A model generated the notes under the pieces. It saw only the letters and a program-made list of their open reading frames with translations, did no database searches and was not told the DNA's origin. From Spinacia oleracea (lineage: Eukaryota > Streptophyta > Magnoliopsida > Caryophyllales > Amaranthaceae), in assembly GCF_020520425.1 (NCBI RefSeq), contig NC_079491.1, positions 37,913,027-37,977,026 on the forward strand: DNA of 64,000 nt, written 5' to 3'. Of the stretch, positions 22,599-32,408 are shown in pieces. Every line of letters begins with the position of its first letter. Positions within the stretch are counted from its first letter, which is position 1. Both the position numbers and the translations under genes were made by a program.

Positions 22599-22823
22599 TG
22601 ATAAAATATATTATTGATGGGGAAATATAATGGTGTATTGTGTTGTATTGTGTTGTATGTTATAAGTGGGCATACACCTCTATTTATAATACAAACTAGA
22701 TCTCCTATTCTTCAGGTTTCCTAATTCATATATACTTATATCTTATATCATATAGCCTATTTATAACATAATTCTACTATATTCGATATTTTATCATATA
22801 GAATAACTGCGTTATCCTCAATA
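22599..22823 (-). repeat. 5' LTR of the TRIM element
   Basis: It is the partner of 21658-21888. Its outer end lies ten bases 5' of the TATA box of the downstream gene, so its promoter or enhancer content could affect that gene. Confidence 0.9.
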
Positions 22824-22833
22824 CTTTTCCTAT

Positions 22834-22842
22834 TATATATAG
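22834..22842 (+). promoter_or_regulatory. Probable TATA box of the secreted-protein gene
   Basis: TATATATAG lies about 80 bases before the ATG at 22918. Transcription would be expected to start near 22865-22875, giving a 5' UTR of about 45-55 bases. The assignment is by position and consensus only. Confidence 0.55.
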
Positions 22843-22917
22843 CTTCAGACTGGTTTTGTACATTTATCATCTCCACAATATTAAAATACCCTCTGATAAA
22901 ACAATTAAGCATACAAA

Positions 22918-23343
22918 ATGTATCATCTCAAAACCATCGTATCAATCTTACTTGTGTTTGTTATCCCGTCTCTAGCTCGCTATAGCTCCATTAGCGAAGG
23001 CGAAGGACGGAGAATGGAGATGACAATGGATGTTGTTTCAGCACCTTCAGCACAAGCTAACAATAAAAGGAATGACGGAACATCAACAGGCGCCTCGGGT
23101 AGAGGTCATGGCCCCAACTGGGATTACGGTTGGGGATGGGCAGCCGGCCCTACAAGTGGTTTTGGCTACGGTTATGGTTCCGGCCATTCCCCTAGTATTG
23201 AACAAGCTTCTGTGTCCAAATACTTGCCTGCTGCTGACTCCGGCTCGGGCTCTCGGTCTACTTCAGGATCGGGCTCCGGCTCAGTGTTCGGTTCAGTATC
23301 GGGCTCTGGGTCTGTCTATAAGGCCGGTTCCACTGATCCCTAA
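22918..23343 (+). CDS. Small secreted Gly/Ser-rich protein
   Basis: This is a 141-residue single-exon frame. Residues 1-22 form a typical signal peptide, with a hydrophobic core (IVSILLVFVI) and a plausible cleavage after PSLA. The rest has a Gly/Tyr/Trp-rich middle (NWDYGWGWAAG, then FGYGYGSGHS) and a C-terminal Ser-Gly repeat block (SGSGSGSVFGSVSGSGS). This suggests a small glycine-rich cell-wall or apoplastic protein; I do not recognise a named family. The start is the first ATG after a TATA box at 22834, and a poly(A) signal lies about 210 bases downstream. A TRIM retrotransposon sits directly 5' of the TATA box. The frame is intact and shows no sign of decay. Confidence 0.7.
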   Translation: MYHLKTIVSILLVFVIPSLARYSSISEGEGRRMEMTMDVVSAPSAQANNKRNDGTSTGASGRGHGPNWDYGWGWAAGPTSGFGYGYGSGHSPSIEQASVSKYLPAADSGSGSRSTSGSGSGSVFGSVSGSGSVYKAGSTDP

Positions 23344-23551
23344 ATCCTAGTTTGAGGTCTTGATCTGGTGGAAATGGCGGAGGAGAGTACAAAAGTTCTT
23401 AAAATTAAGTTAAAACCATGGCTAATTATTCATTTAATTTCAGGGTTTGATATCGTACGTACGAAGTATGATATATGGATAATATTGTATGCATGTTATT
23501 ACTACGGAGTAGATTAATATTGTCTTCGGGCTATGCATGGAATATGATCTG

Positions 23552-23557
23552 AATAAA
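23552..23557 (+). terminator. Probable poly(A) signal
   Basis: AATAAA lies 209 bases after the stop codon of the secreted-protein gene, a usual distance for a plant 3' UTR. Confidence 0.5.
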
Positions 23558-23764
23558 ATTACTCCTCTCCCAAGCTTTGTCTCAAAAATCAAGTTGATTG
23601 ATTATAATTTACATATAATACGTACGTAGTACAAGTAAATATATTTTCTGTTTTGACTGGGGAGAACAATATCATTAATAATCAGCCATACGCCATCTAC
23701 AATTATAAAATAGGTCTGCATACTATAAATTCAAAGAAAATACTTAACTGTTACAATAAAAATA

Positions 23765-25341
23765 CGGTTTTTTCATGAAATGCCCCTGAGGTTTGCAATA
23801 ATGCACCAAATACCTCTGCGCGTTTCAAAATTCATAAAATACCCCTATTTTTTCAAACTGGTTCACCAAATACCCCTATTATGACTTTCCGTTAGTCCTC
23901 CGTTAAGTCATGTTTATAATTCACCAAATACACATATTTATAAACTTTTTGCATAATATACACCTATTTATAAAGTTTTTTGTACCAAATACCCAAACAG
24001 CTTATACCATTAATAATTGAATTTGAAGCCCAAAATTGAAGAACACATGTGAAAATTGAAGAACAAAACCCATAATATTGAAGAAGAGAATATTAAATTT
24101 TGAGAGTTTAATTCCTAAAATCGAAAATCTAAACTACAAATTCGAATTCTAGTGTCTATATATAATCTCTCTCTAATAATCTCTCTCTAATCTGCCTAAA
24201 TTCTGCTGTTTTTACAACGTAGATCCCAAATCATATGGAAAAATTGACAATATTGGAAATCATATCCGCGGAAATCATATTCGCCGCCAACCTTCAACCT
24301 TCAATGAATTGTTTTACATTTACAACATAGATCCAAAATCATATTGTCAACCTCTGTACCAACAGTTTCATGTTGGATTGTGCGAGGTCCCATAATAGCA
24401 TCCACAGCCTTGTGCGCTACGACACTTCCAGTTCCAAAAGCAACACCTTGAGCTATAGTGGCTTGTAAAGCATGAATTGGAGACATCCCCATCTAACTCA
24501 CCAAATGGAGAAATAAATTGAAATAAATTGGTGTCCCTAAATTGAAATGGAAAATGAGTAAAAACAATTGAAATCATCAATTGGAAAATAATCGCCCACA
24601 AATTGGACTGAGATTGGAGATACAACAAAGGAGAACACATAGGAGAACATACGAGAAGGTAGATTGGAGAAACTCGCGTTTATCGCCCTCCTCCGACTCA
24701 CCGCATTATCCATCTTTAAAATTCCAAACCTCAAACAAATCAAATTGGGTAAAAAAATTGAAAATTGCAAACCCAAACTTTTGTCCGGTTCCGCCACCGT
24801 CGCGAACGCCTGACACGCCGCGGTGAGATCCGCTCTCATTGGCGACCAACATGGGCTGACCGGAGGCGATATCATGTCGGATAAGTCGCCGCTTGAACTG
24901 AGATTGGAGAAACAAGAAGGGCGAACCCAAAGAAGAGGGTTTAAGGTTGAATTCAGATTGGAATATGGATACGAATTCGCGTTGGGTTAGGCTAATCAAT
25001 GGGCAAGAAATATTTTTTTGTTTTGTGAAGAGATAGGAGAGAGAAGAATAATATGAACAGAGACAAGATGTCAAAGATGGGTCGAGCAACAGAGAGGAGA
25101 GGAGAGAGAATAAGAAGAAGAGATGAATTTTTTTATTTTTTTTTAAAAAAAAGTTAAATGTAGAATATTGGGTGAGTAAGGGCATAAAGGTAAAATAACG
25201 TTAACGGAACACTAACGGTCGTTAAGTCAAGGGGTATTTGGTGCACTCTAAGTTCAAATAGGGGTATACTATGTATTTTGAAACACGCAGGGGTATTTGG
25301 TGAATTTCGTGAAACCTCAGGGGCATTTCATGAAAAAACCG
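23765..25341. mobile_element. Pack-MULE carrying a host-gene fragment
   Basis: Perfect 9-bp flanks ATAAAAATA (23756-23764 and 25342-25350) enclose 1577 bases. The TIRs extend over about 140 bases with scattered mismatches, opening CGGTTTTTTCATGAAATG with CCCCTGAGGTTT next. Long TIRs and a 9-bp duplication mark it as a Mutator-like element. It has no transposase but contains a piece of a CHCHD2/10-like gene (24343-24492), which makes it a Pack-MULE. Confidence 0.85.
24343..24492 (-). pseudogene. CHCHD2/CHCHD10-like gene fragment captured in the Pack-MULE
   Basis: The minus strand encodes about 48 residues containing TIAQGVAFGTGSVVAHKAVD followed by AIMGPRTIQHET. This is the conserved central segment of plant CHCHD2/10-like mitochondrial intermembrane-space proteins. 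The twin CX9C region that should follow is absent, replaced by unrelated codons (about 24301-24342), and the N-terminal part is reduced to a short stretch. It is an internal gene fragment, not a gene. It could give rise to antisense or chimeric RNA, but nothing in the sequence shows that. Confidence 0.75.
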
Positions 25342-25350
25342 ATAAAAATA

Positions 25351-25834
25351 ATTACTATTTTGCATCCTAAAATACAGTTGGATCGTACTCTATCGCTTCT
25401 AACTTGACACGAGCAGTGATTTTCGATGTTTTCGCATCTTTCCAAGTAGATCCTTTCACTATCTGCGCACGAATTATTTCGATCGACGAGTTGATGATAA
25501 ACCTCAAACCTTTATGAATTCAAATCTCCTTCCCAATTCTTGAAACCCTAAAAATAAAATTCTGATAAGAATCAAGAACCTAGAAAAAATCTAGGAAAAA
25601 CCCAAACAAATTGGAAACAACCCAAGAATAAATTAGGACCAAAACCAAGGGAAAAGAAACAAAAAAAGACAAAACATGAAGAGAAAACATGAAAAAACGA
25701 GAAGAAGGTCCGGAAATATTTACGAAAAAATTAGACTATTTTCGGCCTAAACGGCCAAAAAAAATTAAAACCCTAAAAGATGAGAGAGAAGGGAGAAAAA
25801 GGAGACACACTAATCACTCTTAAAGTCGCACGTA
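25351..25834. other. Interval without recognised gene
   Basis: The interval is A-rich toward its right end. A possible retrotransposon-like stretch (25380-25560) has no supporting motif. Nothing is called. Confidence 0.3.
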
Positions 25835-26176
25835 GGCTCCGTTTGGTAGGGTGTAAAACGTTTCATAAAAACAGTTTTTCCCCTTTCATTCATTTTACGT
25901 TGTTTGGTTTGGCAAGGGATGGAAAACTATTTTCCATAACTCCCCCAAAGATGGAAAACCTTTTCCATTTGAAAGGGAGGGAAACCATTTTTTCACCTTT
26001 CCTCCTTACCTCCCTCTCCCTTCTTCCCCTCAATCTTCACCATCTTCTTTCATTTTCTTTTAAGGAACAAAACAAAGGAAAACTAGTTTGGAATTTTGTT
26101 TTCCCTTGAAAAATATTTTCCATGGAAAATCATTTTGCACTAGCTAAAAACGTTTTACACCATACCAAACGGAGCC
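25835..26176. mobile_element. MITE with GGCTCCGTTTGGTA ends
   Basis: The left end reads GGCTCCGTTTGGTAGGGTGT and the right end is its inverted partner ACACCATACCAAACGGAGCC; AAAACG lies next to both. The flanks are GTA and TTA, which could be a mutated 3-bp TWA duplication as in PIF/Harbinger elements, but this is not conclusive. The inside has further inverted GGAAAA/TTTTCC blocks and no gene. Confidence 0.7.
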
Positions 26177-27128
26177 TTAGTACAAGTAATTTAATACTAC
26201 AAACTTTTAACACACCAGGAAACAACATATAAACCAAACAAAACTTATATTTGACTCCAAGTCCGTTTCGTATTCTTGTCGACTTAACTAAGTTGTGTTT
26301 AATTCCTAACAAGAATAATAAAAAAAAAAATATACAGAGTACTCAATAAAACTAAAAGGACAATTCTTGCAATAAGAGTAGTGACTTCGCCGGCCGGCCT
26401 CGTTTGTAAGCATCTTAGTTCTAGTTCTCCCGACCGCAATCTACAACATTTAACATAAATAATTATTCAACAACAAAAACTGTTGAATACAATAAAACCC
26501 CAAATTGAAAAATAGGAAGCGGAATTAGAAGGAAAATAAGGAACAAGCAAGGAATTTCTGCATCAATGGAGATTCATGCTAGCATCAATGGAGATTTTTC
26601 GATTGAAATAGCTCTCTGAATTTCTGCTCTTTCATGCATTTCGGTGTATTATCCGCTAATAGCTTCGTTAAACCCTGATTTTGATTTTGGTAAAATTAAA
26701 ATTTCAAGGTAATTCTATGAAAAGGAAGAGAAGGTAATATCATTTACTTTAATACACTAATGATCAGTCTGCCATATATTATCAAATATCGCAATTTCAA
26801 GCAGAAAGGAGAAAAGGTACGGGGAAAAGTACCAAGAAGAACAGAAAACCTAGAAATTGACAATTGAGAGTAAAATAGAGAGAAATTTTACCATAACATT
26901 AATAATTCCATTAAAATGAAGAGACGTTGCTTGAGGGTGAAATAAACCAAATAAAATATACGAATGAGAGGAGAGAAACGAACAAAGTGTAGTACTGTAG
27001 TTAAAAATAAACGCGTCATTATTTCAATTACTGTAGATATTAAATACGTCCTCCCACTTTTTAAAGGTTAAAGATTTTGAACGTATTCAAGATAAAAGTT
27101 AAAAATAAGGTGAGATATAAGGAGAGAA
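26177..27128. other. Interval without recognised gene
   Basis: AT-rich sequence with one short palindrome GGCCGGCC near 26391-26398. No coding or element structure could be supported. Confidence 0.35.
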
Positions 27129-27939
27129 TCTATATATGGTTGGCCCAACTTAGATATTTTATGCCAATGGTTATATGACATGAGATTTTGATGATTGACT
27201 TTTGCTAAACTTTAATAAGTTTGTTCAAATCCGTTGTCTCATTTCTAATCCCACTCTATTTGTTGAGCTCCGATAATAATAGTACGGCTCTAGTTGTTAA
27301 CGACCCAATTTGACCCGGGCTCGAACTCTGAATCTACCAATCGAGCATACGCCTTGGCTTTGTTCTTGTCAGTCCTAAATATATACTCCCGCTTTTTATG
27401 TTCTCATTTACTTTTCGAGAAATCATGTTTGGGTGTAAGAAAAAAGTAGAAAAAAGTAAGAGAGATATAATAAATTGATGGGTAATAGTAGGTAAAGTAG
27501 GAGATAGATGATGAAAATGTGTAATTATTATGGGGAAAAGGTAAGATAGTAAAACAATAATCCTAACATTTATAAAGCTTCATACTTTGATTACTATTCA
27601 CCCAATAGTGCATTTACGTGCATGCCCCTCATTTCCTTCTTTGTTTTATTTTGTCTTATTCTTAACAATAGAGCATTTACGGTTTCACCCTTCCATTGCT
27701 ATACAAAATGTATTGTTTTCTTTGGGTATAATTTCCTATATATTGTACCTTCGAACTATCACTTAAAACGCATATGATTTCTATTTCCTGTTACATGTAC
27801 ATCCAACATCTAACTTTAACATTTCATTTCTAACATTTACCATAAATTGTAAGTTACTAGCTTTTAAGTAACATTTTTAGAAAAATAATTTTGTATACCT
27901 TGGAGGATCGTGCGCGCTAGCGCACGATCCAACAACTAG
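27129..27939 (+). mobile_element. Small non-autonomous Helitron, complete
   Basis: The 5' end is A|TCTATATATGG. The 3' end is an 11-bp stem hairpin (GGATCGTGCGC, loop GCTA, GCGCACGATCC; 27905-27930) followed by AACAACTAG|T. These are the canonical Helitron features: TC start, hairpin about six bases before a CTAG end, insertion between A and T, and no target duplication. At 811 bases with no Rep/helicase frame it would depend on an autonomous Helitron. Confidence 0.8.
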
Positions 27940-28034
27940 TTGCCAAAAAAGAATAAAGTAGAAGTGGATAAACAAAAATAAAAATCATATCTTTTTGAAA
28001 AGTGGCACTACAAGAAAACACCGATTTTGCGATG

Positions 28035-28360
28035 GCTAAAAGTAGTCGGTAAAAGGGACACAGTAGTTGGTAAAACATTTTCCGACTGAAAGTAGTCGGT
28101 AAAGCATGGTCGGTTTAACCCTGGTTGGAATTTGACTAAACTACGACTGAAAAGTAGTCAGTAAATAATACAGACTACATTAAAGTCGGTATTTATGTAG
28201 TCGTAAATTACCGACTACTTTTGTAGTCGGAAAATTAACGACTACATAAGTAGTCGGAAAATTAACGACTACATAAGTAGTCGGTATTTTACTGACTACT
28301 TCTTGGTGGTCGGTAAAATACTGACTTCTTTTTTAGTCGTTATTTTACCAACTACCTTTG
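28035..28360. repeat. CACTA subterminal TAGTCGGTAAA array (left)
   Basis: More than ten direct and inverted copies of AGTAGTCGGTAAA-like words lie here. By analogy with En/Spm they are likely binding sites for the CACTA transposase. Confidence 0.8.
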
Positions 28361-28367
28361 GGATAGT

Positions 28368-30073
28368 TGATAGAGCGTCGCCAACCTATCAAATAATAAC
28401 CTAACTCGGTCTTCCTAACTAAGTAGAAAGGGTAAGAAAGGATCGAACCCAAGAGAGGCTATGAATCAACCACCAAATGCTATCGAATATAAAAGCTAAG
28501 TCAAGTCGGGGGTGTTTTGATTTGTTGAGTGTTCAACACTAATTAGGACAAACTAAGATAATTAAAGGATGAAAATTCAATTAAGAGGAACTAAGGTACG
28601 GGCAACACCGCTCAATTTAATCATGAACGGTTCAAAAGCATGAGGATTAGAAGCAATGTTAGGGAATAAATTAGTGGATAGTCATCTAAGGCACCTAACT
28701 ACTCTATCGAGCTAGAAAGGATAACTTGATCATGAACTACAACCTATTTTCATGGTGCAAAACATGAATTCAAGCAATAAAACGTAAGTTACGATGACAA
28801 TATAATCCCATAGACTTGGAAGCCCTATTTTCATGGTCTTTTAGTCTAGCAATCAAAAGGGAGCCTACCACTCAATTTTATCTTTCGATCCTTGGTTGAG
28901 GAGACTAGAAATAAGTCTAAATGATGATCAAACATGAAAACTAGCAATAAAACCCTTTCAATCAACTAATAAACATCCCCCAATCACTAAAATCCCACAT
29001 GCATAAATCAATTGTTCATGACTCAAAAGAGGGGTTCACCCGAACCCTAGAAATTTACTACTCACAATCCATGGAAATCAAACCAACAACAACAATAATC
29101 GAGTAATACATGATAATAAGTTGATAAATATTGATGGAAATCAATAAGTAAGAACAAGAATTGAATAATACCACTACTTGATTAATTGAAATAAAAAGTA
29201 GAGAAGTTTAGAGTTTACAAATGAAGCTTCAATGGAAGAAATTGCTGAAAATGTGAATTACAATACATCTTGATTCTTGATTTTGAATTGGAAGATTAAT
29301 CTAAATAAGCAAGTAAATTAAACCAACTAAGTGTTTTTCTAGAGAGAGAATCTGAAAATATGAGAGAGTCTTTCAAGTTCTAAACCAAATACGATAATAA
29401 TCCCCTTAACATTGGGGAATCCGTCAAAATTAAAAAAATCGCAGAACACGTCGTCCCGGGCGGGACGGGATTGTCCCGGGCGGGACGAGAGAGCTGGGCA
29501 AAAATAACAAAGAGTTCCAGTAGCAAAATCCCGCCCGGGGTAAAATTCGTCGCGGGAGAGATGCCTTGTCCCGGGCGGGACGGGATTGACCCGGGCGGGA
29601 TGAGTCTTCTCGCGGAAAATCGAACATAGCCTTCTTTAAATGGCCATAACTTCTTCGTTACTCGTCCAAATAAGTCGTGTGACCACTCGTTGGAAAGCTC
29701 TTGGAATAAGCTTTCATCTCCAACTGGAATCACAAGAAAATATTAAGTAGAAAAAAAACGTTATGCTCGTTTTAGTATGGCAGTTGTGCACAAGTTCGAC
29801 TCCTTGGCTTTTCCGGTTTCTCCGGCTCTTTTCTTGGCTCTTTGGCTCATCAAAATGCTCGTGGATCACCAAATACCTACACAAAGGGAAAGGAAACAAG
29901 GGACACAAAGAAAAAACAAAGAAGAAAAAGACCTAAAAACTATAAAAACTAGTGAAACTAAGAATAGTAAGAAAATTGGAAAACGTAAGGAAAAAAGAGA
30001 TAGAAATCCACTAAACTAACACTAAAGTCCACCTAAAAACACCATCCTTAGTGGGTTGAAAACCCACTTATCA
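28368..30073. mobile_element. Solo-LTR-like unit inserted in the CACTA element
   Basis: It begins TGATAGAGCGTCGCC, ends ACCCACTTATCA, and is flanked by the perfect 5-bp duplication ATAGT (28363-28367 and 30074-30078). At 1706 bases it has the TG...CA ends and 5-bp duplication of an LTR retrotransposon, but no internal LTR pair, primer-binding site or gag/pol. A solo LTR formed by LTR-LTR recombination is the simplest reading. A GC-rich palindromic block lies at 29450-29615. Confidence 0.75.
29450..29615. repeat. CCCGGGCGGGAC palindromic cluster
   Basis: Four copies of TCCCGGGCGGGACG or close variants (CCCGCCCGGGG once inverted) lie in an AT-rich unit. They create strong hairpin potential and short GC-rich chance frames. 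Confidence 0.7.
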
Positions 30074-30308
30074 ATAGTCGGTAAAATACCTACTACAAAT
30101 GCAGCTCGGGATTTTTCCGACTACTAAGTAGTCGGTAAAATACCAATTACTACTATTACCACAATTAAATCTTGCATTAAATATTCCTACTTTAAATATT
30201 CTAAAAACAAGAAGCCTGCCTGTCGCGGGTTGCCTTCGTCGTGGGTTGGCCGACGACAATGGGTGGCCGGCGACGGTGGGTGGCCGGTGATGGTGGTTGA
30301 TGTGTTGT

Positions 30309-30716
30309 GAGCATGTACATTGGTTGGCTCTTTAAAAGAGCTTTTGGAGGACTCACCCCCTCTCTCTCTACCACTATCTCTCTACAAGACACACTCAAGA
30401 ATTCATTCTTAAAAACACCCAACATTGGTTGGTTACTCAAATGAGCTCTCCATTATCATTTTTACCATTTGGTGGTCCACAATTAATTGTGTTTTTAACC
30501 AAAGTTACTATCCAATTTTCAAAGTTACTTCCTACTTTTCAACAAGAATCAACTCTTGAAGGGCTCTTAGGCAAGAGCTACCTTGAAGTAGCTCTCCATG
30601 AAGAGCTACTCAAGAGCCCCTCAAGAACCACTCAAGAGCCCCAATGTTGACAAAGAGATAATTCTTGTTGGAGAGATACTTGGAGAGTCACTCCAAGAAC
30701 CCCAATGTACATGCTC
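30309..30716. mobile_element. Small TIR element inside the CACTA transposon
   Basis: The inverted ends GAGCATGTACATTGG and CCAATGTACATGCTC enclose 408 bases with internal GAGCTACTCAAGAGC-type inverted words. No clear target duplication was found, so the superfamily is open. Confidence 0.6.
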
Positions 30717-30859
30717 TAAGGTTTCTCAATTTGTCTTTGCGTTTGTTGGGGTGAATTAACCGATCAAACTATGTTTGGTGGGGAATTTGTTGGTTTTAAA
30801 TTTTAACAACCACATTTTTAGTCGGGAATTGTGGTGATTTGTGTAACTTTTTGTGGTCG

Positions 30860-31190
30860 ACTATTTTCACAACTGTACGTAAAGTAGTCGGTATTTTTTC
30901 AAATGTAAGTAAAAATTCCGACTACAAATATTTAGTCGGTAAAATTTATTTTAATGACTACCAAGTAGTCGGTAAAAAAAAGTCGGTAATAGTAGGCGGC
31001 AAGATTTTTGGAATATTGTTTTTGGTCGACTTATTTCACGTAGTTTATAATATGTGATCGTAAATTTACCGACTACATATGTTTAGTCGGTAAAATTTAA
31101 TTTTACGACTAACCTTTAGTTAGTCGGTAAAATTAAATTGACCGACCACTTTTATTACAGTCGGAAAATTCAGTCGTAAAATCACCGTTT
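30860..31190. repeat. CACTA subterminal TAGTCGGTAAA array (right)
   Basis: Counterpart of the left array: repeated GTAGTCGGTA and TACCGACTAC words approach the terminal CTTGTAGTG. Confidence 0.8.
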
Positions 31191-31350
31191 CTTGTAGTGT
31201 GGATGCATAAAAAAAAAAGGGGAGTACATGAGTACACGTACAAGAAAGGACGTTACACCATAAAAGCATATGACAAATAACAATAGGGGAAATAGTCCCT
31301 TAACACCTTATAAAGCGAACTCAAATTTTTTTTAATCAACGTAAGACACT

Positions 31351-31783
31351 TGTCGGAATTCTCCTTCTAGGATGAATTGTGTTTTAGAGAAAAAGATCGA
31401 GAGAGAGAGAATTAAGAATGTAATATTGTGTATTGATGAATGAACTGAATTACAATGAATATGGTGTATATATAGAGCTTGCCTAATCACACTTAGTGAT
31501 GTCTTTAAGCCAATAGAAATGCTTGATTTGTACACCTCAAATCATACAACTTATCATTACATGAATCATAAATAGAAGGCCTTCTAACAACCTATAACAA
31601 CCTCCTGAAATCAGTTAGGAAATCTTCTAGAAGCTTGCTTGGAACTTAGTGCATTGTTGGAGTTGTTGTTGTGCTGATGTATATATGGCTGCATTGCTTA
31701 CGTTCAGTGGTTGATCAGCATGCTGACAATGCTGTAAACCAACAACACTCACGTGTGTTGTTTATGAAGGTTATGTTTCAACA
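31351..31783 (-). repeat. LTR remnant with adjoining polypurine tract
   Basis: Read on the minus strand, a purine tract AAAGGGGAG directly precedes TGTTGAAACATAACC, and the unit ends ...CCGACA. A short LTR of about 430 bases is the likely reading. The internal region is lost within about 70 bases and no partner LTR is in the window. Confidence 0.5.
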
Positions 31784-31859
31784 CTCCCCTTTACATTTCC
31801 CTCAAAAAACAAAAACAAAAAAAACCACTTCCCCTAACATGTGAGATTCATTTTTTAAT

Positions 31860-31955
31860 TTTGGTCACGTACGGACCATAACGCGTTTTTTCGCAAGGGC
31901 ACTTGGTGAATTACTTCAAAATTCGGGGTTATTTCATGAAATATCCGTTACAACT
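31860..31955. repeat. Isolated MULE-TIR-like remnant
   Basis: The words CACTTGGTGAATTACTTCAA and GGGGTTATTTCATGAAATA parallel the right TIR of the Pack-MULE (25250-25341), but the opposite end is not found. Confidence 0.4.
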
Positions 31956-32156
31956 AACACAAACACACCCATTTAAGAAACATTGGGTACTAGAAAGACT
32001 TAATAAGGCTTGGGTTGACTGACTTGAATCTATGAAACATAAACACAAAAAAAAGATGTCGACGTTTATAAAGTAGTATGTAGTGGTAGGAGTAGAAAAA
32101 AGCAATTTGTTTTACTACTAGTACTACTCCGTACTTGACTACTATTAGTCTATTAC

Positions 32157-32195
32157 AATTATCAATTATCAATTATCAATTATCAATTATCAATT
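32157..32195. repeat. (AATTATC)n heptamer repeat
   Basis: Five near-perfect tandem copies of AATTATC. Confidence 0.85.
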
Positions 32196-32408
32196 TATTG
32201 TTGTTAATTATTACCTACTCCATTATATTGTTTTCTACTCACTTTCTATCTCATAAATACAGAGTATAGTGTAACACTGTAACTTGTTACTTGTATAGGG
32301 TGGGAAACATGCTTGTGTTGTCGAAATAACACATTCTTCCTAGCTAGTAGAGGCCTTTCTTCTAAGATTGCACTGCAAAAGTGATAGTCAGGGATCTGCA
32401 TCCTCGTG

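Larger units (their letters stand above)
21658..22823 (-). mobile_element. TRIM-like LTR retrotransposon, complete
   Basis: Two direct LTRs (21658-21888, 231 bases; 22599-22823, 225 bases) enclose about 710 bases, with 5-bp target duplications CTTTT at 21653-21657 and 22824-22828. On the minus strand a primer-binding site TGGTATCAGAGC directly follows the right LTR, and a purine tract GCGGGAGGG directly precedes the left one. The LTR ends are TATTGAGG...TTTTATCA on that strand, so one terminus is TA rather than TG. Small size, short LTRs and no gag/pol fit a terminal-repeat retrotransposon in miniature, which would need enzymes from another element. The two LTRs differ by scattered substitutions, so it is not brand new. 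Confidence 0.9.
28006..31199. mobile_element. Non-autonomous CACTA (En/Spm) transposon
   Basis: It starts CACTACAAGAAAAC, ends GTTTCTTGTAGTG and has 3-bp flanks TGG on both sides. Subterminal regions (28035-28360 and 30860-31190, plus 30075-30150) hold many copies of TAGTCGGTAAA in both orientations, the typical transposase-binding repeats. No transposase gene is present. It has received a 1.7 kb LTR unit (28368-30073) and a smaller TIR element (30309-30716); without these about 1.1 kb of CACTA sequence remains. Confidence 0.9.

Noticed and set aside
24537-25185. 112- and 159-codon minus-strand frames in the Pack-MULE
   Set aside because: They overlap one another in different frames and have T-rich, Phe/Ser/Leu-rich products without a family match.
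30071-30440. Minus-strand frames with Pro/Arg/Thr-rich products inside the CACTA element
   Set aside because: Low-complexity GGCCGG/GGTGG sequence; no transposase motif is present.
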